Assembly: GCF_050433385.1 (NCBI RefSeq)
Contig: NZ_JBNPXI010000013.1
Coordinates: forward strand, 60,716 to 124,715
DNA length: 64,000 bases
Direction of reading: 5' to 3'
Origin: Brassicibacter mesophilus
GTDB lineage: Bacteria > Bacillota > Clostridia > Tissierellales > Proteiniboraceae
Shown one piece after another: positions 8,852 to 15,473 of the stretch. The notes under the pieces are model-generated. The model saw only the letters and a list, made by a program, of their open reading frames with translations. It was not told the origin of the DNA and made no database searches. A program made the translations under genes and the position numbers. Within the stretch, counting starts at the first letter, position 1. Every line of letters starts with the position of its first letter.

Positions 8852-9451
8852 TTATAGTATGGTACGTTCAAAGAAATTTCTAAATCCTTCTGTAATTTCT
8901 CTTTCATTTTTGTTACTTCTCTCTAAGTCTATGAGATACTTTTTTGTTTCTATATCTAACGAAATAGAATCCATTGGAAACCCTGTTTTTCTTCTATGAT
9001 GTGCTTTTGATGTTATTATAAAATGATCTGCTATATCATCTCCATCATATTCAATAACATTATTTTCATCTATAACCAAGCTTATGGCGTTCTTAAATTT
9101 AGCTTTAGGTTCTTTTCCTAACTTTTGAACAAGATTTGAGTAATATTCTATAAACTCTTCATCACTTAAATATTTATTATTTACCCTCCTAGCATGAACA
9201 CCTGGCTGGTTTTCTTCTTCCAGTCCTTGTATATATAACCCTGAATCACAGGAAAAAGTAGGTATTCCAGTAGTCTTATAATACGTTGTGGCCTTTATTC
9301 TAGCATTCTCTAATGGCGTACCCCCGCTTTCATCAATATCAATATCTAAATCTATGTCATATAATCCAATAATTTCAATGTTTAACCCATGAAGCATTTC
9401 TTTCATGTGCTTAAGTTTACTAGGATTTGATGTCCCATATAATAGCCGCAT
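8852..9451 (-). CDS. non-canonical purine NTP pyrophosphatase-like protein (RdgB/HAM1 family)
   Basis: 199 residues. The start LLYGTSNPSKLKHMKEML carries the S/T-N-x-x-K signature of the ITPase family, the centre has FSCDSGLYIQGL and PGVHARR (the D-S-G-L and PG elements), and SDEEFIEYYSNL follows as in the family. Such enzymes clear dITP/XTP from the nucleotide pool. The last third (KAHHRRKTGFPMDSIS) differs from housekeeping RdgB, which usually reads SHRGRA, so this may be a divergent paralogue with another substrate. ATG is 8 nt after GGAGG; a longer reading from 9469 would include that ribosome site. Confidence 0.75.
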   Translation of the reverse strand: MRLLYGTSNPSKLKHMKEMLHGLNIEIIGLYDIDLDIDIDESGGTPLENARIKATTYYKTTGIPTFSCDSGLYIQGLEEENQPGVHARRVNNKYLSDEEFIEYYSNLVQKLGKEPKAKFKNAISLVIDENNVIEYDGDDIADHFIITSKAHHRRKTGFPMDSISLDIETKKYLIDLERSNKNEREITEGFRNFFERTIL

Positions 9452-9693
9452 TAATCTACCTCCAATCAAGTAATGACTCTATTTATTTTCTCAATATTAT
9501 GAATCAGACCTTCTGAATCTACACAATTAAAATAAATAATTGAGAATATACTTTCTAGCATGTCCTGGCAAGATCTTTAAAGCTTTTAAACTATACTTCA
9601 GGTCCACAATTATAAACATACATAGTTTTCCTTACTTTTATAGCATACTTAGATTCATGCATAAAAATTAATATTAGTATTTATGAGATTTCA

Positions 9694-10443
9694 TCAAATA
9701 TCACACCTCTTATTTTTAAACCAAACTAAGGTTCCTCCTGCTGTCGTAAGCTCTAGCATCTCATTTTTTACATCATTTTTTAGTTGTTGCAGTCCTTGTA
9801 TATATTCATCATCTCCAATTAAATGAAACATTGAGTATCCTTTCTTCTCAACAAGTTCAACAAATTCTTGTCCGACCTTTACTAATTTATCGTCACAGTA
9901 TGCTACACTCTTAAGATATTCTAAGCCTTCATTTTGTCCAGCCAATATTATCCTTTCAATATCAGGATATCTTTCTTTATCAACTTTAGCTGTTGCTGGA
10001 AAATATTTTACGTAAAATCTTTTTTCAATTTGCTTATGAGATTGAGTTGCTATGCAAATTTTTCCATTAATTTTCAATATTCTTTTTAGCTCATTAAACA
10101 TTGTTTCTATATTTGGAACATGATGTATTACATCAGTCATATATATAAAATCAAAAAAATCATTTTCAAAAGGAATTTTTTCATGATTTCCTTTTAAAAT
10201 ATTAATATTAGGGTTTTTTATTTTTGCCTTTTTTCTCATACCATCTGAAGGTTCAACTCCAAATATTTTAGCCCCTGTAACTCTTCGTAATTTATCTGTA
10301 TAATTTCCTGTTCCACAACCAAAATCCAATATCCTAGTTCCATCACTTATTTTAACTTCATCAAGAAACAAGTTTATCAGCTTCAAATCTGCAGTTCTTA
10401 CATCATCATACTTTTTAGAGATTTCATTATAATCTACCTTCAC
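9694..10443 (-). CDS. class I SAM-dependent methyltransferase
   Basis: 249 residues. VDYNEISKKYDDVRTADLKL is the usual lead-in of UbiE/COQ5-like proteins, motif I is RILDFGCGTGNYT (37-49), post-I is GVEPSDGMRKKA, and FDFIYMTDVIHHVPN is motif IV. The C-terminal domain (about 150-249) is helical with a final EMLELTTAGGTLVWFK strand. GTG start at 10443 is placed directly after AAAGGAGG; a longer frame upstream would hide this site. The acceptor molecule is unknown. Confidence 0.8.
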   Translation of the reverse strand: MKVDYNEISKKYDDVRTADLKLINLFLDEVKISDGTRILDFGCGTGNYTDKLRRVTGAKIFGVEPSDGMRKKAKIKNPNINILKGNHEKIPFENDFFDFIYMTDVIHHVPNIETMFNELKRILKINGKICIATQSHKQIEKRFYVKYFPATAKVDKERYPDIERIILAGQNEGLEYLKSVAYCDDKLVKVGQEFVELVEKKGYSMFHLIGDDEYIQGLQQLKNDVKNEMLELTTAGGTLVWFKNKRCDI

Positions 10444-10579
10444 ACAATAACCTCCTTTTAGACATGTACAGACAAGAATTAAAAAATGATATTTTTTCCA
10501 TATAAAAAAATACACTCATAAAATCTAAGTGTTAAGTTTAAACGTAGTAATACTTATGCAAGTGCTGTACTGTATAAGG

Positions 10580-11116
10580 TCATTTGAAATTAAATCTATA
10601 CTTTAGCTCACCCACTTGCCCATCTAGCTCATAAATAAAAGAAATATTATCTACTTCAAAGCTCCAGTTAAAATCCACAAAGGATAGTTCTTTTATTACT
10701 CTTCCAATATTTTCTTTTGTAACATCCCCATAAGCTAAGCTAATATGTGGAACCCATGATTGTGGGCTATAATATTCACTTATTTTTTCTCCAACTTGTC
10801 TTAATCTTTCCCAAACAGAGTAATGAAACTTTAATAGTTCTTTATCTTTAACCACTGGTATAAAAACAACTGGACATTTTCCAGTAAACAGCCCTACTCC
10901 TGTTGTTTTAACTCTAAATGGCTTTGTAGACATGGCAATATCATTAAATATACTTTTCAATCTATTTAAATCATAGTTTTCTCCAATTTGCCATGAAAAG
11001 TGTGGGTACGGTGTAACTTTAATTCCTGTTAATCCTATTTCTTTTTCTAATTCATTCCATATATCCTTAACCTCTTTGTAATATGGTTGAGGTAACAGTG
11101 ATACTATCCCATGCAT
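10580..11116 (-). CDS. 2H phosphoesterase superfamily protein
   Basis: 178 residues with HFS at 39-41 (TPYPHFSWQIG) and HIS at 124-126 (VPHISLAYGD), the paired H-x-T/S motifs of the 2'-5' RNA ligase/cyclic phosphodiesterase fold. It has the same length class and motif spacing as the protein at 1629-2147, but the sequences differ widely. ATG after AAGGGGTG. The family handles cyclic or 2'-5'-linked phosphates; possible roles include RNA-end or ADP-ribose metabolism. The last gene of the minus-strand accessory cluster in this window. Confidence 0.75.
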   Translation of the reverse strand: MHGIVSLLPQPYYKEVKDIWNELEKEIGLTGIKVTPYPHFSWQIGENYDLNRLKSIFNDIAMSTKPFRVKTTGVGLFTGKCPVVFIPVVKDKELLKFHYSVWERLRQVGEKISEYYSPQSWVPHISLAYGDVTKENIGRVIKELSFVDFNWSFEVDNISFIYELDGQVGELKYRFNFK

Positions 11117-11300
11117 ATTTACACCCCTTTCAAAATCTTACTATAATCAACTCAGTTCCTAAAAATATTACACTAACGCTCTAAGTCCTTAGATATGCAT
11201 TAAATTAGTAAATTTTTTCTTGTATTTACAGTATTACTATTCTATTTTTTTATATATTTTCCTTTAATATTTTACCTATATTTCATGATGAATAGTTTAA

Positions 11301-11325
11301 AACAAAAAACCGAGCTTCTGCTCGG
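11301..11325 (-). terminator. intrinsic terminator after the bactofilin gene
   Basis: Six-base-pair stem CCGAGC/GCTCGG (11310-11315 and 11320-11325) with a 4-nt loop, followed on the minus strand by a T-run (A-run at 11301-11309). It lies 17 nt after the bactofilin stop. Confidence 0.85.
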
Positions 11326-11341
11326 CAATTAATATATACTA

Positions 11342-11800
11342 CTAATCAGTCTTATTAATTAAATTATTCAGTCTTATTTTAGCTTCTTTGGAAGTACTAA
11401 CGTCCTTACCCCACCTTATCTTTACTCCACCAGTACCAGCTCTCCCTGTTTGTCCTTTTTCAGATGCCTTGAAAGTACCTTTTAATATTGCTCCGTCTTC
11501 CACTAATATACTTCCAAATTCTATGTCTCCAGTTATCACTGCATCTTTATCCACATATACTAAACCTGAAGATATTATATTGCCATATATTCTACCGTTT
11601 ATAGCTATATCCATTCCAGTTATATTTCCTTTAACAGTGCCTATAACAGTAACTTTTCCAGTAGCATCTATATTGCCTTCTACGAATCCTAATATGTCAA
11701 CATCTTTTGCCGCTATATCACCATTTATTTTAGCTTCTTTATCTATTATTGTTCTATTGCTCAAGTTCTCTTGTGTTAAATTGGTAACTTTTTTAAACAA
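11342..11800 (-). CDS. bactofilin family polymer-forming cytoskeletal protein
   Basis: 152 residues, mostly the right-handed beta-helix bactofilin (DUF583) domain: TIIDKEAKINGDI, VDILGFVEGNIDATGKVTV, GTVKGNITGMDIAINGRI, then GNIISSGLVYVDKDAVITGD and ILVEDGAILKGTF. The repeating hydrophobic/G/N pattern is clear. Bactofilins polymerise without nucleotide and position cell-wall or shape proteins. Short N- and C-terminal tails are as usual. The TTG at 11800 lies about 8 nt after GGGGGT; a TTG at 11815 overlaps that site and is less likely. Single gene with its own terminator. Confidence 0.9.
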   Translation of the reverse strand: MFKKVTNLTQENLSNRTIIDKEAKINGDIAAKDVDILGFVEGNIDATGKVTVIGTVKGNITGMDIAINGRIYGNIISSGLVYVDKDAVITGDIEFGSILVEDGAILKGTFKASEKGQTGRAGTGGVKIRWGKDVSTSKEAKIRLNNLINKTD

Positions 11801-11917
11801 CCCATATACCCCCAAGTTTCGAATTGCATCTTATTAGTCAGTTTATATTATCCTCTTTATCAGTGTAAATTATTCTATTTAAGTATATTTTTCCTTTAAC
11901 CTAATTAAATTTTGCAT

Positions 11918-11943
11918 TAAAAAAACTGTGAAAACATTCACAG
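11918..11943 (-). terminator. intrinsic terminator after the ABC-F gene
   Basis: Stem CTGTGAA/TTCACAG (11926-11932 and 11937-11943) with loop AACA, followed on the minus strand by seven or more T (A-run 11919-11925). It lies about 80 nt after the ABC-F stop. Confidence 0.8.
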
Positions 11944-12021
11944 CTTTTGTCAATTATTATATTTTATTAAAACAATACTCACAGCTTAACCTGCTCAAAA
12001 ATCTAATAATTAATGTTCTTT

Positions 12022-13638
12022 TTATCTATACATAATTTCTAGTTGTTTTTGAATATCTTCGTTCTCAATATACTCATCAAATGTCATCTGTCTATCCATT
12101 ATTCCATTTGGAGTTATTTCAATAATTCGATTAGCTATTGTATGAACAAATTGATGATCTTGAGATACGAACAAAATAGTTCCTGGGAAACTAATCAGCC
12201 CATTATTTAATGCAGTAATAGATTCAAGATCTAAATGGTTAGTAGGCTCATCAAGTAGTAATACATTAGCACTGCTTAACATCATTTTAGATAACATACA
12301 GCGAACCTTCTCTCCTCCTGAAAGAACACTAGCTTTTTTAAGTGCCTCTTCCCCTGAAAATAGCATTCTTGCTAAAAAGCCTCTAATGAATATTTCTGAT
12401 TTTTCCTCTGAAAATTGACGTAACCAATCAACAAGATTTAGGTCTACATCATCAAAAAACGATGAGTTGTCTTTAGGGAAATATGATTGAGAAGTAGTAA
12501 TTCCCCATTTATAACTCCCATTATCTGGCTCCATCTCTCCCATTAATATCTTGAAAAGAGTAGTTTTTGCAATCTCATTATTACCTGCAAATGCTATCTT
12601 ATCTCCTTTATTAACAACAAAGCTGATGTTGTCTAAAACTTTTTCACCATCAATAGTCTTACTTAAATTTTCAACGAAAAGCAAATCATTACCTGCCTCC
12701 CTCTCTGGCTTAAATCCTACGAATGGATATCTACGAGAAGATGGTTTTATATCCTCTAGCGTCAATTTGTCTAATTGCTTCTTCCTTGAAGTAGCTTGTT
12801 TTGCCTTAGATGCATTTGAGCTAAATCTTGCAATAAATGCCTGTAGCTCTTTAATTTTTTCTTCTTTCTTTTTATTCTGATCTTTAGCCATCTTAAGTGC
12901 TAACTGGCTTGATTCATACCAAAAATCATAGTTCCCAACATATAACTGAACCTTGCTAAAATCTATGTCTACCATATGAGTACACACTTTATTTAAGAAA
13001 TGTCTATCATGAGATACTACGATAATGGTACTTTCAAAATCAATTAGAAAGTTTTCAAGCCATGATTTAGATTTTAGATCCAAATGGTTTGTAGGCTCAT
13101 CTAATAATAGTATATCTGGATGCCCGAATAATGCTTGAGCTAAAAGAACTTTTACTTTCTCTGCTCCATTGAGCTCTTGCATTTTTTTGTGGTGTAACTC
13201 TTCAACTATACCTAAACCCATCAATAGCATTGCTGCTTCTGCTTCAGCTTCCCAACCATTTAGCTCAGAAAATTCACCTTCTAGTTCTGCAGCTTTTATT
13301 CCATCTTCATCAGTAAAGTCAGGTTTAGCATATAGTGCATCCTTCTCTTTCATTATTTGATATAGCCTTGAATGCCCCATTATAACAGTTTCTAAAACTT
13401 CAAACTCATCAAATTGAAAATGATCCTGCTTTAACACTGCAAGTCTTTCTCCAGGAGTTATATTTACTTCTCCTGTATTAGGCTCTATTTCACCAGAAAG
13501 TATTTTTAAAAATGTCGATTTGCCTGCACCATTTGCTCCTATTACCCCATAACAATTTCCTGGAGTAAATTTTATATTCACATCATCGAATAATTTTCTT
13601 CCACTATAGCTTAAACTAACATTGCTTGTACTAATCAT
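12022..13638 (-). CDS. ABC-F family ATPase (YkpA/YbiT-like)
   Basis: 538 residues with two ABC ATPase domains and no membrane segments. Domain 1: Walker A GANGAGKST near residue 35, signature region LNGAEKVKVLLAQAL, Walker B ILLLDEPTNHLD. A charged linker (residues about 240-300) joins domain 2, whose Walker A is GNNEIAKTT (Ala where Gly is usual), signature LSGGEKVRC and second DEPTNHLD. The second-site variant may be a subfamily trait. ABC-F proteins act on the ribosome; this subgroup is linked to translation control rather than resistance. GGAGGATG precedes the ATG. Single gene, divergent from the YibE/F gene. Confidence 0.85.
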   Translation of the reverse strand: MISTSNVSLSYSGRKLFDDVNIKFTPGNCYGVIGANGAGKSTFLKILSGEIEPNTGEVNITPGERLAVLKQDHFQFDEFEVLETVIMGHSRLYQIMKEKDALYAKPDFTDEDGIKAAELEGEFSELNGWEAEAEAAMLLMGLGIVEELHHKKMQELNGAEKVKVLLAQALFGHPDILLLDEPTNHLDLKSKSWLENFLIDFESTIIVVSHDRHFLNKVCTHMVDIDFSKVQLYVGNYDFWYESSQLALKMAKDQNKKKEEKIKELQAFIARFSSNASKAKQATSRKKQLDKLTLEDIKPSSRRYPFVGFKPEREAGNDLLFVENLSKTIDGEKVLDNISFVVNKGDKIAFAGNNEIAKTTLFKILMGEMEPDNGSYKWGITTSQSYFPKDNSSFFDDVDLNLVDWLRQFSEEKSEIFIRGFLARMLFSGEEALKKASVLSGGEKVRCMLSKMMLSSANVLLLDEPTNHLDLESITALNNGLISFPGTILFVSQDHQFVHTIANRIIEITPNGIMDRQMTFDEYIENEDIQKQLEIMYR

Positions 13639-13737
13639 ATCTACTTACATCCTCCATTGCATTTATTGTCATTGAAACTCTCGCATATTATATCATAAAG
13701 TAACCAACTAAGCTATAGTATATTAGCTAGGTTTATT

Positions 13738-13766
13738 TTGTACTAATTGATAATCAATGTTATAAT
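13738..13766 (+). promoter_or_regulatory. sigma-A type promoter for the YibE/F gene
   Basis: TTGTAC, 17-nt spacer, TATAAT (13761-13766). The spacer contains the small palindrome TTGATAATCAA. It lies 57 nt upstream of the gene start. Confidence 0.65.
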
Positions 13767-13823
13767 ATTAAAGAATTTATTATTATCAAGGAATATTATA
13801 CTTAAGAAATGGAGGTATATTTA

Positions 13824-14939
13824 GTGAGAAAAAGAATAGCAATTTTTCTTATTATAGTATTATTAAGTACTCTAATTGTGTTTGCTACTGGATTTAAACA
13901 AGAGACTGAAGACAATACTATTGACGCACGCGGGAAAGTAATTGAAGTAATATCTGATGTTGAGAACAATAATGGAGAACAAGGAAGCTTAGAACTTTCT
14001 ACACAAGTGGTAAAAGTAAAAGTATTGAATGGCAAATATAAAGATGAAGAATTTGTTATTGAAAACAATATAAGTGGTAATCCAGCTTTTGATATAATAG
14101 TAAAAGAAGGTGACAAAGTTTTACTTGGTATTGAGGAAAGTCCTAATGAAGCTCCTCAAATCTATATCACTGATTATATAAGAGATACATATTTATTTAT
14201 ACTTTTAGCAACTTTTATTATTTTACTGATAGCAATTGGTGGAATAAAAGGAATAAAGTCTGTAGTAACACTAACGATAACTGCGACTACTATCCTTAAG
14301 CTTATGTTACCATTAATACTTAAAGGATATAACCCTATCTGGGTAGCAATATTAGCAGCAGTAATCATTACAGTTTTAACGTTTATAATAATTGCTGGAT
14401 TAAATATAAAGTCGATTTCAGCAATTGTAGGTACTGTTGGCGGAGTAATATTTGCAGGTATTCTAGCTTACATAATAGGTTCTCTAGTAAAATTAACTGG
14501 ATTAAGTAGTGAAGAAGCTAGTATGCTCATGTTTATTCCACAGCAAATTACTTTCGATTTTAGAGGATTACTTTTTGCTGGAATAATTATAGGTACTTTA
14601 GGGGCAGTTATGGATATTGGTATGTCAATTTCATCAGCTATGTATGAAATGAGAATGATACACCCAGAAATCAGCCCAAAAGAATTAATAAAATCTGGGC
14701 TCAATATTGGTAAAGATGTTATGGGTACTATGTCAAATACTTTGATATTAGCATATACTGGTAGCTCCATCCCATTGCTGTTACTATTTATGGCTTATGA
14801 AGCCTCAATAGTGAAAATATTAAATCTAGATTTAATAGCAACTGAAGTTGTAAGAGCTTTAGTTGGGAGCATTGGACTTATCGTCGCGATACCAATAACA
14901 GCTCTATCAACTGGATTAATTTTAAAACTTAAAAAATAA
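13824..14939 (+). CDS. YibE/F-like membrane protein
   Basis: 371 residues. One N-terminal membrane segment (IAIFLIIVLLSTLIVFATGF) is followed by an extracellular beta-rich part (about 35-120: ARGKVIEVI, VKVKVLNGKYKDEEFVIEN) and then about seven transmembrane segments with the family's conserved LGAVMDIGMSISSAMYEM segment and the NTLILAYTGSSIPLLLL helix. YibE/F proteins are widespread in Firmicutes with no settled function. The GTG at 13824 follows GGAGGT by 7 nt; the ATG at 13809 overlaps that site. Ends in a strong terminator. Confidence 0.85.
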   Translation: MRKRIAIFLIIVLLSTLIVFATGFKQETEDNTIDARGKVIEVISDVENNNGEQGSLELSTQVVKVKVLNGKYKDEEFVIENNISGNPAFDIIVKEGDKVLLGIEESPNEAPQIYITDYIRDTYLFILLATFIILLIAIGGIKGIKSVVTLTITATTILKLMLPLILKGYNPIWVAILAAVIITVLTFIIIAGLNIKSISAIVGTVGGVIFAGILAYIIGSLVKLTGLSSEEASMLMFIPQQITFDFRGLLFAGIIIGTLGAVMDIGMSISSAMYEMRMIHPEISPKELIKSGLNIGKDVMGTMSNTLILAYTGSSIPLLLLFMAYEASIVKILNLDLIATEVVRALVGSIGLIVAIPITALSTGLILKLKK

Positions 14940-14973
14940 CAGAGTAGAATTATTCTACTCTGTTATTTTTTTG
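14935..14973 (+). terminator. intrinsic terminator after the YibE/F gene
   Basis: A 16-bp perfect stem (14935-14950 and 14952-14967) with a one-base centre, continuing into a T-run on the plus strand. The left arm overlaps the last codon and stop. Confidence 0.9.
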
Positions 14974-15033
14974 CATGATACATTTTGTATATTTAATTAT
15001 TTGGTTTATTTTTTTATATGTTTTAATATCAAA

Positions 15034-15069
15034 ATTAATTATTTTAATAAATATATTAATTATTTTAAT
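15034..15069 (+). repeat. 15-bp perfect direct repeat, 21-nt period, just upstream of a promoter
   Basis: ATTAATTATTTTAAT occurs at 15034-15048 and 15055-15069. The start-to-start distance is 21 nt, two turns of the helix, and the second copy ends 8 nt before the -35 hexamer at 15077. Such spacing is typical of LytTR-type activator sites, but the low complexity of the sequence makes chance a real alternative. Confidence 0.5.
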
Positions 15070-15076
15070 TTCGACA

Positions 15077-15105
15077 TTGACTTTTTGTTTTTATATCAAT
15101 ATAAT
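15077..15105 (+). promoter_or_regulatory. consensus sigma-A promoter of the small gene
   Basis: TTGACT (15077-15082), 17-nt spacer, TATAAT (15100-15105). One of the best promoter matches in the window, about 70 nt upstream of the small reading frame. Confidence 0.75.
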
Positions 15106-15174
15106 TAAGTTAAAGATAATAATATTTAATTTAATTAAGGTGTTTTATTAACTTTCAAAAGGAGGTTTTTAAAA

Positions 15175-15276
15175 ATGATGTATCAGCAATATTATATTTT
15201 ATATCTAGGCGAAAAGCAAAGCACATATATAAAAGATCTAGGTTTAGAAATATATAAAAAGCTTGAATATCGCTAA
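15175..15276 (+). CDS. small Tyr/Lys-rich peptide of 33 residues, possibly the broken start of a 72-residue protein
   Basis: Begins MMYQQYYILYLGEKQ after a textbook AAAGGAGG ribosome site 9 nt upstream, behind a consensus promoter with upstream direct repeats. The frame stops at TAA (15274-15276), but continues in the same frame without any further stop to TAA at 15391-15393, reading QLYDKIKTYKKKQMLKLLKY and onward to GHGFIGTI. A single C-to-T change (CAA to TAA) would explain this. So the gene is either a true 33-residue peptide or a 72-residue basic protein with a nonsense mutation. I know no homologue. Codon use is AT-rich like the host and unlike the adjacent island. Confidence 0.45.
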   Translation: MMYQQYYILYLGEKQSTYIKDLGLEIYKKLEYR

Positions 15277-15393
15277 CAACTCTACGATAAAATAAAAACT
15301 TATAAAAAAAAACAGATGCTTAAATTACTTAAATATACAGTATATAAAAAGACAAAGTCACTTAAAGGCCACGGTTTCATAGGAACAATTTAA
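15277..15393 (+). pseudogene. in-frame continuation of the small gene beyond a premature TAA
   Basis: 39 codons open in the same frame as the 33-residue peptide. Strongly basic (many Lys) and ending in GHGFIGTI. It has an internal ATG (15313) but no good ribosome site for it. The continued open frame and matching composition support a single former gene of 72 codons. Confidence 0.4.
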
Positions 15394-15416
15394 GAAAAGC
15401 AAACTGAATACGGTCA

Positions 15417-15460
15417 AAAAGAAATAAGCGAGGTGCCGATGCACCTCGCTTATTTCTTTT
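15417..15460 (-). terminator. long intrinsic terminator of the giant surface-protein gene
   Basis: A perfect 20-bp stem (15417-15436 and 15441-15460) with loop CGAT. The core AAGCGAGGTGC is GC-rich, and on the minus strand the stem ends in TTTCTTTTT. It lies 14 nt past the stop codon. Confidence 0.9.
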
Positions 15461-15473
15461 AAATAGCCGTTCT

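Larger units (their letters stand above)
14974..15473. other. 500-nt gap: repeats, promoter, small gene and terminator
   Basis: Very AT-rich on its left two thirds. It holds a 15-bp direct repeat (15034-15048, 15055-15069), a consensus promoter (15077-15105), a small open reading frame with an in-frame stop (15175-15393) and the long terminator of the giant surface-protein gene (15417-15460). The change to GC-richer sequence occurs near 15400. Confidence 0.7.

Noticed and set aside
1..11200. Integron-like cassette array
   Set aside because: No attC-like recurring palindromes between genes and no integrase; the gaps differ in sequence and length.
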